Shown here: piece after piece, positions 53,907-62,212 of the stretch | How positions within the stretch are numbered: the first letter of the stretch is position 1 | How the letters are laid out: the number at the start of each line of letters is the position of its first letter | Source of the DNA: Streptomyces liliifuscus | GTDB taxonomy: Bacteria > Actinomycetota > Actinomycetes > Streptomycetales > Streptomycetaceae | Reading direction: 5' to 3' | Assembly (NCBI RefSeq): GCF_016598615.1 | Contig: NZ_CP066831.1 | Span: 2,046,001 to 2,110,000, forward strand | DNA: 64,000 nucleotides | Program-made: the position numbers and the translations under genes | The notes under the pieces: model-generated | What the model was told of the DNA's origin: nothing | The model's database searches: none | The model's input: the letters and a program-made list of their open reading frames with translations, nothing else

Positions 53907-54947
53907 CTACGCCGAGGCCCGCCGAACCAATGTCGTAGGCAGCACGACACTGGACGGCGCCCCTGCCAATCCGCCGGAGGCCGACGCGGTCCGGTCCAGC
54001 CCCCGCAACAGCAACCGAGCCATCAGCCGACCCATCTCCTCGATGTCCTGCCGGACCGTCGTGAGCGGTGGGTCGGCCTGCTCGGTGAACGGCAGCATGT
54101 CGTCGAAGCCCACGACGGCGACATCCTCGGGCACCCGCCGACCCCGCTCACGCAGGACACGCATGGCGCCCACCGCCGTGAGGTCGTTCGCGGCGAACAC
54201 CGCGTCCAGGTCGGGGCAGCGGTCGAGGAGTTCCCGCATCGCACGCTCACCGCCCCCCGGGGTGAAGTCGCCCTCGGCGATCAGCCTCGGATCGGCGTCC
54301 ACCATCACGTCCCGGAACCCGTCGAGCCGGTCGACCGCCGAGGTCTGGTCGAGGGCGCCGGTGATGTGGCCGATGTTCCGGCGGCCCAGCCCGACGAGAT
54401 GACGTACGGCCTCGCGGGCACCACCCCGGTTGTCGCAGTCGACGTACACCGCGCCGCGCGAACCGTCGATCCAGCCGGGCCGCCCGCCGTACACCGTCGG
54501 CACCCCGTGGATGAGGCCGGGCAGCGGGTCGTCGAGGTGCAGCGAGAAGACGAGAGCGCCGTCGACATGGCCGCCGGCGAGATAGCGGCCCACGCGCGCG
54601 TGGTCGGCGCGCCCCTCCGTGAGCAGCAGCACGAGCTGTGAGTCGTGAGCCGTCAGTTCCTTGCTGATGCCGCGGAGCTGAAGGGCGAAGAAGGGGTCCG
54701 CGAAGACCTTGGTCTCCGGCTCCGCGATCACCACGGCGACGGCGTCGTGCCGCCGGGTCACGAGGCTGCGCGCGGCCTGGTTGGGCACGTAGCCGAGTTC
54801 CTCGACGGCCTGCCTGACCCGCTCGACCAGGGGCTCCCGCACGCCGTCACCGCCGTTGACGACACGCGACACGGTGGCCCGGGACACTCCGGCCCTGGCG
54901 GCCACGGCCTCCAGTGTCGGGCGGGGCTCTGTCGACTGCTCGGACAC
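53907..54947 (-). CDS. LacI family transcriptional regulator
   Basis: A 346-residue regulator with N-terminal HTH (TLEAVAARAGVSRATVSRVVNG) and hinge helix (YVPNQAARSLVTRR), then a type I periplasmic-binding-like sensor (AVVIAEPETKVFADPFFALQLRGI ... VFAANDLTAVGAMRVLRERG ... VAVVGFDD). GTG 54947 with GAGGAG upstream. An operator-like GAGAGCGCTCCC lies 60 bp upstream, and a matching palindrome precedes the GH64 gene, so it likely represses the glucanase and itself until a glucan oligosaccharide is bound. Confidence 0.93.
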   Translation of the reverse strand: MSEQSTEPRPTLEAVAARAGVSRATVSRVVNGGDGVREPLVERVRQAVEELGYVPNQAARSLVTRRHDAVAVVIAEPETKVFADPFFALQLRGISKELTAHDSQLVLLLTEGRADHARVGRYLAGGHVDGALVFSLHLDDPLPGLIHGVPTVYGGRPGWIDGSRGAVYVDCDNRGGAREAVRHLVGLGRRNIGHITGALDQTSAVDRLDGFRDVMVDADPRLIAEGDFTPGGGERAMRELLDRCPDLDAVFAANDLTAVGAMRVLRERGRRVPEDVAVVGFDDMLPFTEQADPPLTTVRQDIEEMGRLMARLLLRGLDRTASASGGLAGAPSSVVLPTTLVRRASA

Positions 54948-55006
54948 CTCGGGGCTCCTCAGGGCGGCGTTTGCGGATCAGGATAGCCGCCGTACGACGC
55001 ACCATT

Positions 55007-55018
55007 GAGAGCGCTCCC
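55007..55018. promoter_or_regulatory. LacI-type operator in the LacI gene promoter
   Basis: GAGAGCGCTCCC matches the perfect palindrome at 52378 (GAGAGCGCTCTC) at 11 of 12 positions; autoregulation site. Confidence 0.7.
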
Positions 55019-55062
55019 TGTTCGAATGGTCGAATGTGTGCCCCTGAAGAACCGCCTTGCCG

Positions 55063-55103
55063 GCGCCCCAGCGGGGCGCGAGGAACTGCGCGACCGGCTC
55101 ACA
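55063..55103 (-). repeat. Dispersed Streptomyces repeat, copy 11 (reverse orientation)
   Basis: GCGCCCCAGCGGGGCGC hairpin followed by GAGGAACTGCGCGACCGGC. It lies downstream of the small laccase stop and upstream of the LacI promoter. Confidence 0.8.
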
Positions 55104-55141
55104 CCGAACCCGCAGACACCAATCAGCCCCCAGCGGGGCTG

Positions 55142-56128
55142 TCAGTGCTCGTGCGGCTCGTGCGGCTCGTACCCCGGGATCGTGCCGTCCGTCTTCTTCA
55201 CCAGGAACAGGCCCGCCATCCCCATGTCGGAATGACTCTGGACATGGCAGTGGTACATCCACGCCCCGGCTCCGACACCCTCCCCCGCGATCACCTGGAA
55301 ACCGAACGAGTCGGCGGGGCCCACGATCTTGTTGTCGATGACCTGGCTCGGGTCGTCGGGGCCGGTCAGCAGCCCGGTGCGGTTGTCCGCCCAGCGGTGA
55401 CCGTGCACATGGAACGTGTGGTAGTACTCGCCGTGCGTGATCATCACGAACTCGACGCGATCGCCCACCGTGGCCTCGAAGTTGGGGCTCTGGTGGCCGG
55501 GCTTGTTGTTGATCGTCATGTCGTTGAAGACGATCGTGTGCGTCTTGTCGGGGAGGATGTCTCCCTTGCGGCGGACGATCACAGGACCGTAGAGGCCCTT
55601 ACGGAGGCCGACCGTACCGTGTTCCGTGCCGACGACGTGGTCGTGGTAGTGCCAGTAACCGGCGCTGCCCGCCCGCCAGGTGCCGTCCTTGCGGCGGCCC
55701 GGGGCATGGGTACGCCAGGTGTACGTACGGGTGTCGCCCGGCTCGACCTGGGACCTGCTCAGCTTCGTGCCGTCGCTGGAAATCTCGTAGTCCACGCCGT
55801 GGACGTGCAGACTCGCCGCCACGTCCATCGTGTTCTCGACCTCGATGTGGGCGGTGTCGCCCTCGTTGAACTCGATGAGCGGGCCAGGGATCGAGGCCTT
55901 GCCCTTCTCGAAGCCGTAGCCCATCGATCCGTCGGCCAACTTCTCGATGTAGAGCTTGAGGTGCTTCACCTCGCCGCCCGCGGGCGCGGTCCGGACCGGA
56001 CTGTCCGCGGAGGTCGCGTCCTGCGCCGCCACGAGCGACAACGATGTCGCGACCGTGGCCACCGCAGCCCCGCCCAGCACCATCCGCCGGCTGAGGCCGC
56101 GTCTGTCCATGTCGTCCGTGGTGCCCAT
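55142..56128 (-). CDS. Two-domain small laccase (SLAC-type multicopper oxidase)
   Basis: A 328-residue precursor with a Tat signal ([13 protein letters not shown], then a hydrophobic core). It is very similar to the S. coelicolor small laccase as I recall that sequence. Copper motifs: LHVHGVDY (His108, His110), [20 protein letters not shown] and [13 protein letters not shown] (type 1 Cys294, His299, Met304; flanking His for the trinuclear site). Two-domain laccases act as trimers, oxidising phenols or redox partners and reducing O2 to water. ATG 56128 has GGGGGAG 6 nt upstream. Divergent from the ThuA/PQQ dehydrogenase operon. Confidence 0.95.
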   Translation of the reverse strand: MGTTDDMDRRGLSRRMVLGGAAVATVATSLSLVAAQDATSADSPVRTAPAGGEVKHLKLYIEKLADGSMGYGFEKGKASIPGPLIEFNEGDTAHIEVENTMDVAASLHVHGVDYEISSDGTKLSRSQVEPGDTRTYTWRTHAPGRRKDGTWRAGSAGYWHYHDHVVGTEHGTVGLRKGLYGPVIVRRKGDILPDKTHTIVFNDMTINNKPGHQSPNFEATVGDRVEFVMITHGEYYHTFHVHGHRWADNRTGLLTGPDDPSQVIDNKIVGPADSFGFQVIAGEGVGAGAWMYHCHVQSHSDMGMAGLFLVKKTDGTIPGYEPHEPHEH

Positions 56129-56151
56129 GCCGAACTCCCCCAACTTGGTGC

Positions 56152-56178
56152 GGAATCAACGGAATTGACGGAATTGAA
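56152..56178. promoter_or_regulatory. Three 9-bp direct repeats upstream of the small laccase
   Basis: GGAATCAAC, GGAATTGAC and GGAATTGAA are adjacent at 9-bp period. They lie 24-50 bp before the laccase start on the minus strand, in the 236-bp divergent gap (56129-56364), which otherwise shows only promoter-like sequence. Confidence 0.6.
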
Positions 56179-56364
56179 GGACCGAGTGACAGAGACGAAC
56201 CCGGGAGACGGTAGTGGCATCGCGCCCGTTTATCCACACCCAGGACAAAGTTCGTGCGATCCCGGTCATACCTATTGGCGAGTTCCACGAAAAGGTCTAG
56301 CTTCCATGGCGCTGTTGCTGTGACGCGAGTGAGCCCTAAAGGAAGCAGAGGGGTGGGTGACCAC

Positions 56365-58872
56365 ATGCGGTTCACACCGCATCAAAAGCCCTTGACCGTA
56401 CGAGGGTTGAGCAGAGGTAGACGGAGAGGCTGGGCGGCCGCACTGGCCGCGGGAGTCGTCACCGCGGGCGTCCTCTCGGGGCCGGCCGCGAGCGCGCGCC
56501 AGGCGCCCGACCCGGCGCTGACAACGATGTCGATCAAGTCGCCGCCAGGCGGCGCCAACGTACGTGTGCTGATCTTCCACGGATCCGCGGCGAACGGCGA
56601 GGAGTCGCCCGTCGTCAACGCCGGGATCGAGGCGATCGAGGACATCGGTCTGACGGGTCCTGCGGCCCAGCGGTTCAGCGTGACGGCCACGGACGACGCC
56701 TCGGTCTTCACCAACGACACGAAGCTCAGCCGCTTCAACGCCGTCGTCTTCCTGACCGGCGGCGGAGACATCCTCGAACCGGAGCAGGAGTCCGGTCTCG
56801 AGGCATATATGGAGGCGGGCGGCGGATTCCTCGGCGTCCATGACGCGGCCCGGGCCGAGCCCTTTTCGGACTGGTTCACAGGACTCGTCGGCGCCCGTCC
56901 GGCGGCCGGCAGTCCAACCGCCGTACAGCGCGCGACCGTTGAGGTCGGTGACCGCCAGCACCCGGCCACCAAGGACCTCCCGCTCCAGTGGAAGCGCCCC
57001 GACCAGTGGCTGAACTGGGTCAAGAACCCGTCCGGCGACGTGCACACCGTGGCCCGCGTCCGCGAGTCGACGTACCAGCCGGGCGACAGCAAGAACGGCG
57101 CCGACCACCCGGTGTCGTGGTGCCGCGACTACGACGGCGGCCGCTCCTTCTACACCGGCATGGGCGGCACGGTCTCCTCGTACGACGAGACGGACTTCCG
57201 CGCCCATCTGCGCGGGGCCCTGAACTGGACGACCCGTATCGCGCAGGCCGACTGCAAGGCCACGATCAACGCCAACTACAAGGCTGAGCGCCTGACCCAG
57301 CCCAACCAGCCGGGCCAGAACGACCAGATCGGCGAGCCGCACGGCCTGGTCACCGCGCCCGACGGCCGCGTGTTCTACATCGGCCGGGGCGGCGCCGACT
57401 CCTCGCAGCCCGTCGTGACGGACTGGAACAACCCGGACATCGGCAAGGGCAAGGGCGAGATCCACGTCTACGACCCGAAGACCAAGAAGGTCACGCAGGC
57501 CGGCGCGCTCACCGTCTTCGGCAACAAGGGCGGCGGCGACGAGCTCATCAAGGTCGAAGAGGGCCTGCTGGGAATCGAGTTGGACCCGCGGTTCGAGGAA
57601 AACGGCTGGGTGTACCTGCACTACACACCCCACTCCCGGATCAACCGCGACACCCGGATGGCCGAGCGCTACGTCTCCCGCTTCACCCTCAGCTCGACCA
57701 CGGGCAAGCTGGACATGACCAGCGAGAAGGTCCTGCTGAAGTGGCCGGTGCAGATCCACAGCTGCTGCCACTCGGGCGGCGGTATGGCGTGGGACTCGAA
57801 GGGCAACCTCTACATCGCGACCGGCGACAACAACTCCAGTGGCTTCAGCGGCGGTTACTCGGGCAACAACCCGCAGCCGAACTACAAGGGCGTCTCCTTC
57901 GCGGACGCGCGCCGCACCGCGGGCAACACCAACAACCTCAACGGCAAGATCCTGCGCATCCACCCGGAGCAGGACGGCACGTACACCCTGCCCGAGGGGA
58001 ACCTCTTCACGGGCAAGGAGACCGCCGAGGGCGGCGGCAAGACGCGCGGTGAGATCTATGTGATGGGTGTCAGGAACCCGGCGCGCATCTCGATCGACAA
58101 GAAGACCGACACCCTGTACGCGGGCTGGGTCGGCCCGGACGCCTCGGCGCCGTCGACGACCTGGGGGCCGGCGAAGTACGACACGTTCGCCGCGATCACC
58201 AAGCCGGGCAACCACGGCTGGCCGTACTGCATGGGCAACAAGCAGCCCTACCGGGACCGCAACCTGCCCGATCCCAACCAGCCGCTCGGCTGGTACAACT
58301 GCGACGCGCCGAAGAACGAGTCGCCCAACAACGACGGCCTCGTCAACCTTCCCCCGGTCACCTCCAACACCATCTGGTACTCGCCCCAGGGCGGCGGCCC
58401 GGACTACCCGCGGGACGCCAACGGCATCCCGTCGTACAAGGTGGAGGACCAGAAGTTCCTGCTGCCGTGGCTGAAGGGCGGCGGCCAGGCGGCCATGGAC
58501 GGGCCGGTCTACCGGTACGACGCCACGACCGCGAGTGACGCGAAGTGGCCCTCGTACTGGGACGGCAAGTGGTTCGTCGGCGACTTCTACGACGCCGACC
58601 AGCCGCGGCACGCGGTGCTGCTCGATCCCAAGACGGCCGGACAGGGCGGCATTCCGGTGCACGCCGAGTCGCTGAAGAAGATCATCCCCATCGGCAACGA
58701 CGGCATCAAGAACCTCATGGACTGGAAGTTCGGCCCCGACGGCACGCTGTACGTCCTCGACTACGGGCGCGGCTTCTTCACGTCGGACCCCAAGTCCGCG
58801 CTGTGGCAGGTGACGTACAAGGGCGGTGGCCCCACGCCTGCCGCCGATCAGTTGGCCAGGGAGGCGCAGTGA
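56365..58872 (+). CDS. Secreted ThuA domain / PQQ-dependent sugar dehydrogenase fusion
   Basis: An 835-residue precursor; signal of 44 residues (twin Arg in SRGRRRGW, hydrophobic core, ASA). Residues about 66-290 are a ThuA/trehalose-utilisation domain (VRVLIFHGSAANGEES, GGGFLGVHDAA, HPVSWCRDYDGGRSFYTGMGG). Residues about 300-820 are a glucose/sorbosone dehydrogenase propeller (EEGLLGIELDPRFEENGWVY, GGGMAWDSKGNLYIATGDN, LNGKILRIHPEQDG, MDWKFGPDGTLYVLDYG). His469 in CCHSGGG lines up with the catalytic base of soluble PQQ glucose dehydrogenase. Expected to oxidise an extracellular sugar. Start ATG 56365, or GTG 56353 with a better-spaced AAAGGA. Its stop overlaps the next gene by 4 nt. Confidence 0.9.
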   Translation: MRFTPHQKPLTVRGLSRGRRRGWAAALAAGVVTAGVLSGPAASARQAPDPALTTMSIKSPPGGANVRVLIFHGSAANGEESPVVNAGIEAIEDIGLTGPAAQRFSVTATDDASVFTNDTKLSRFNAVVFLTGGGDILEPEQESGLEAYMEAGGGFLGVHDAARAEPFSDWFTGLVGARPAAGSPTAVQRATVEVGDRQHPATKDLPLQWKRPDQWLNWVKNPSGDVHTVARVRESTYQPGDSKNGADHPVSWCRDYDGGRSFYTGMGGTVSSYDETDFRAHLRGALNWTTRIAQADCKATINANYKAERLTQPNQPGQNDQIGEPHGLVTAPDGRVFYIGRGGADSSQPVVTDWNNPDIGKGKGEIHVYDPKTKKVTQAGALTVFGNKGGGDELIKVEEGLLGIELDPRFEENGWVYLHYTPHSRINRDTRMAERYVSRFTLSSTTGKLDMTSEKVLLKWPVQIHSCCHSGGGMAWDSKGNLYIATGDNNSSGFSGGYSGNNPQPNYKGVSFADARRTAGNTNNLNGKILRIHPEQDGTYTLPEGNLFTGKETAEGGGKTRGEIYVMGVRNPARISIDKKTDTLYAGWVGPDASAPSTTWGPAKYDTFAAITKPGNHGWPYCMGNKQPYRDRNLPDPNQPLGWYNCDAPKNESPNNDGLVNLPPVTSNTIWYSPQGGGPDYPRDANGIPSYKVEDQKFLLPWLKGGGQAAMDGPVYRYDATTASDAKWPSYWDGKWFVGDFYDADQPRHAVLLDPKTAGQGGIPVHAESLKKIIPIGNDGIKNLMDWKFGPDGTLYVLDYGRGFFTSDPKSALWQVTYKGGGPTPAADQLAREAQ

Positions 58873-61103
58873 CAAGCGTGACGGACATGCGAAGGCGAAG
58901 AACTGGACGGCTGTGGACGGCGCTTGTGGCGTCGCTGCTGATGGTGCTCGGGCTCGCCTCGACCTCTGCGTCCGGCCAGACCGACGGCGCTCCGGCCGGC
59001 GCGGCGGCGGCCGCGCAGACACTCACGTGGACCGCCGGCGACGACATCACCAAGTACGCGTCCGCGCCCACCACGGCGGTCGCGGGCCCCACGACGATCG
59101 TCTTCGAGAACAGCAAGGCGACCGGCAACACCACCGGTATGCCGCACACGTTGACGTTCGACGTGTCCGACCCGGAGTACCAGAACGACGTACCGCTGAA
59201 CATCCTGGCCAGCCCGAACGACGACCAGGGAGGCAAGTACACGGCCGAGGTGACACTCACTCCCGGCCGGTACCGCTACTTCTGCACCATCCCCGGCCAC
59301 GGCCAGATGCAGGGCATCCTCGTGGTCACCGAGGGCACCGGCGAGGACACCACGGCACCTCAGACCGCGGCGGACGTCAGCGGTACGCAGAACGCGGACG
59401 GCGCGTACGTCGGTTCGGCGACCGTGACGCTCAGCGCGACGGACGCCGGTTCGGGTGTGGAGCGGATCGAGTACGCGATCGGTGACGCGGGTGCCTGGCA
59501 GCCGTACACCACGCCGGTGGTGGTCGATCAGGTCGGCGCCCACAAGATCCGCTACCGGGCGCTCGACAAGGCCGGGAACATGGCCGCCGAGAAGTCGGAG
59601 TCGTTCACGGTGGTGGCCAAGCCGACGGACGACACCACTCCCCCGGAGACGTCGGCGTCCGTGACCGGTGAGCAGAACCCGCAAGGGGAGTACCTCTCCA
59701 TGGCGACCGTCACGGTGACGGCCTCCGACACCGGTTCCGGCGTCAACACCATCGAGTACGCGCTCGGTGACGCGGGAGCCTGGCAGCCGTACACCGCTCC
59801 GGTCATGGTCCATGAGGTGGGCACCCACAAGGTGCGCTTCCGGGCCACGGACAAGGCGGGCAACGCGGCGGCCGAGAAGTCCGTCTCGTTCACCGTCGTG
59901 GCGCCGCCCGAGGAGGACAAGACTCCCCCGGTGACCGGTGTGAACGTCGACGGCACGAAGAACTCGTCCGGTGCGTACATCAACAGCGCCAAGGTGACGG
60001 TGACCGCGACGGACGCGCACGGTTCGGGTGTCGAGGCGATCCAGTACTCCCTCGACGGCGGACCGTATCTCGCCTACACCGCCCCCGTGGTGGTCGACCG
60101 CGTGGGCGCGCACACCGTGGCGTACCGCGCGCGTGACAAGGCGGGCAACACCTCGGACGCCCGGACCGTGAGCTTCACGGTCGCCCCGGGCGGCGGTGTA
60201 CCGGCGCCCAACTGTGCGGAGTACGACGAGCGGTTGACGGTCATCGTTGGGACGATCGACTCGGGCGTGCCGAACCGGATCACCAACAGTCGTTGCCGTA
60301 TCAACGAGTTGATCGAGGACGAGAAGGAGTGGACGTCCCACGCGCTGTTCCTCAAGCACGTGACGACGGTCCTGGACGCCCTCCTCAAGGAAGGTGTCGT
60401 CGTCCAGCGCGAGTACAACCTGATCAACAGGGCGGCCAAGCAGTCGGGCATCGGCAAGCCCGGCCAGACCGAGGGCTACCGGACGATCCTCGACGGTACG
60501 CCGGCGTCGTTCGCCAAGTGGCAGCACGTGGGCGGCGGCTCGTTCGGCCTGAACGCCGACGGGACCATCACCTCGGGCACGTCGAAGGCCGGGCTCGGCA
60601 TGCTGTGGTTCCCCGAGCGCAAGTACGGGGACTTCTCGCTGAAGCTCCAGTGGCGTGACGACGCGCCGGGCACGGGCAACGCCAACTCCGGTGTGTTCGT
60701 GCGGTTCCCCGGGGTTCACAACCACCCCGAGGAGTCACGGCCCGAGTGGGTCGCCATCAAGTACGGGCACGAGATCCAGGCGTTCGACAGTCCCACCGGC
60801 GACATGTACAAGAGCGGTTCGGTCTACGGCTTCGACCGGGTGGGTCTGGCCGGTGCCGGCGTCACCCAGAAGGGCACCTGGAACGACTACGAGATCCGTG
60901 TGGTGGACCAGCACTACTCGATCTACCGCAACGGTGTGCTGATCAACGAGTTCGACAACACCGGTGGCCAGGACTTCACCCCGCCGCGCTCGGACGACCC
61001 GGGCACGGACGGGCGACGGTTCGCCTCCGGCTATCTCGGACTGCAGGTGCACGGCACGACGGATGTCGTCTCGTACCGGGACATCCGGATCAAGGAGCTG
61101 TAG
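58869..61103 (+). CDS. Secreted cupredoxin / OmpL47 x3 / 3-keto-disaccharide hydrolase (DUF1080) fusion
   Basis: A 744-residue precursor. Signal to about residue 36. Residues 40-158: cupredoxin with a type 1 copper site (His93 in GMPHTLTF; Cys139, His144, Met147 in YFCTIPGHGQM). Three OmpL47-type Ig-like repeats of about 95 residues begin at Asp160, Asp255 and Asp350 (each has GSGV..IEYA-like and AGN motifs). A helical linker with two Cys spans about 447-530. Residues about 535-744 are a LamG-like DUF1080 domain (SGVFVRFPG, WNDYEIRVV, GYLGLQVHG) as in 3-keto-disaccharide hydrolases. GTG 58869 overlaps the upstream TGA (GTGA), so the two are coupled. Confidence 0.87.
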   Translation: MTSVTDMRRRRTGRLWTALVASLLMVLGLASTSASGQTDGAPAGAAAAAQTLTWTAGDDITKYASAPTTAVAGPTTIVFENSKATGNTTGMPHTLTFDVSDPEYQNDVPLNILASPNDDQGGKYTAEVTLTPGRYRYFCTIPGHGQMQGILVVTEGTGEDTTAPQTAADVSGTQNADGAYVGSATVTLSATDAGSGVERIEYAIGDAGAWQPYTTPVVVDQVGAHKIRYRALDKAGNMAAEKSESFTVVAKPTDDTTPPETSASVTGEQNPQGEYLSMATVTVTASDTGSGVNTIEYALGDAGAWQPYTAPVMVHEVGTHKVRFRATDKAGNAAAEKSVSFTVVAPPEEDKTPPVTGVNVDGTKNSSGAYINSAKVTVTATDAHGSGVEAIQYSLDGGPYLAYTAPVVVDRVGAHTVAYRARDKAGNTSDARTVSFTVAPGGGVPAPNCAEYDERLTVIVGTIDSGVPNRITNSRCRINELIEDEKEWTSHALFLKHVTTVLDALLKEGVVVQREYNLINRAAKQSGIGKPGQTEGYRTILDGTPASFAKWQHVGGGSFGLNADGTITSGTSKAGLGMLWFPERKYGDFSLKLQWRDDAPGTGNANSGVFVRFPGVHNHPEESRPEWVAIKYGHEIQAFDSPTGDMYKSGSVYGFDRVGLAGAGVTQKGTWNDYEIRVVDQHYSIYRNGVLINEFDNTGGQDFTPPRSDDPGTDGRRFASGYLGLQVHGTTDVVSYRDIRIKEL

Positions 61104-62118
61104 GGCCGTTCTCCTTCTTGGCCCTGCTCGGCTGTACCCGCTTCGGTTCGCCCGGCATCTTCGGGTACTCGGGCGGGTACGGCAGATCGCCCAGGCCGTG
61201 GTCGTGTTCGTCACGGCTGGCGAGTTCGAGCAGGGCTTCGAGGGAGTAGGCGTGCTCGTCCATGTCCGCGTGCACATCGCCGAGTTGGGCGAAGCGCGCG
61301 GGCATGGTCGCGAGATCGAAGTCACGGGGAACGGCGTCGGGGACCTCGTCCCAGGTGAGGGGCGCCGACACCGGGGCGTGCGGGCGGGGGCGTACGGAGT
61401 AGGCGGAGGCGATCGTGCGGTCACGGGCCGTCTGGTTGTAGTCGACGAAGATCTTCTCGCCCCGCTCCTCCTTCCACCAGGCCGTGGTCACCTGCTCCGG
61501 CATCCGCCGCTCCAGCTCACGTCCGACGGCGATCGCGGCCCGGCGGACCTGGGTGAAGGTCCAGCGAGGCTCGATCGGCACGAAGACGTGCAGACCGCGG
61601 CCTCCGGATGTCTTGGGAAAGCCACGCAGATCCCCGTACTCGTGGAGCACCTCGCGCAGTTCATGGGCGGCGCGGACGGCGTCGTGGTAGTCGGTGCCCG
61701 GCTGAGGATCGAGGTCGATGCGCAGTTCATCGGGGCTGTCGACGTCATCACGGCGTACGGGCCAGGGATGGAAGGTCAGCGTGCCGTACTGGGCGGCCCA
61801 CAGCACCGCGGCGACCTCGGTGGGACACATCTCGTCGGCGCTGCGTCCGCTCGGGAAGGTGATGTGCGCGGTGGGGATCCAGTCGGGCATGTTCTTCGGC
61901 GCCCGCTTCTGGAAGAACGACTCGCCGGTCACCCCGTCCGGGTAGCGCTCCAGGGTCGTGGGCCGGTTCCGCAACGCGCGCAGGATGCCGGGGCCGACGG
62001 CGATGTAGTACTCGGCGAGGTCCCGCTTGGTGAACCCGCGCTCCGGAAAGAAGATCTTGTCCGGACTGGACAGCCGCACCTTCCGCCCCGCCGCCTCCAG
62101 CTCCACAGCGTCTCCCAT
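61090..62118 (-). CDS. LigD-type DNA polymerase/primase domain protein (NHEJ)
   Basis: A 342-residue stand-alone LigD polymerase domain: KIFFPERGFTKRDLAEYY, FFQKRAPKNMPDW, ELRIDLDPQPGTDYHDAV (catalytic Asp pair), TSGGRGLHVFVPI (catalytic His region) and KIFVDYNQTARDRTIASAYS. It adds nucleotides, preferably ribonucleotides, at broken ends. It is divergent from the ATP ligase; no Ku gene in the window. Its last codons overlap the end of the convergent DUF1080 gene by 14 bp. ATG 62118. Confidence 0.92.
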   Translation of the reverse strand: MGDAVELEAAGRKVRLSSPDKIFFPERGFTKRDLAEYYIAVGPGILRALRNRPTTLERYPDGVTGESFFQKRAPKNMPDWIPTAHITFPSGRSADEMCPTEVAAVLWAAQYGTLTFHPWPVRRDDVDSPDELRIDLDPQPGTDYHDAVRAAHELREVLHEYGDLRGFPKTSGGRGLHVFVPIEPRWTFTQVRRAAIAVGRELERRMPEQVTTAWWKEERGEKIFVDYNQTARDRTIASAYSVRPRPHAPVSAPLTWDEVPDAVPRDFDLATMPARFAQLGDVHADMDEHAYSLEALLELASRDEHDHGLGDLPYPPEYPKMPGEPKRVQPSRAKKENGPTAP

Positions 62119-62128
62119 GCGAGCCACG

Positions 62129-62174
62129 GTAGGCGCACGGCGCGCACCTCGCATATCAGGGTGCACGCGCCTAC
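62129..62174. promoter_or_regulatory. Dyad in the divergent NHEJ promoter
   Basis: GTAGGCGC (62129-62136) and GCGCCTAC (62167-62174) are exact inverted repeats centred in the 94-bp gap between the two divergent NHEJ genes. Confidence 0.45.
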
Positions 62175-62212
62175 ACCGGGCGAATCTTCTCCGATCCGCG
62201 CAGAATCGGAAC

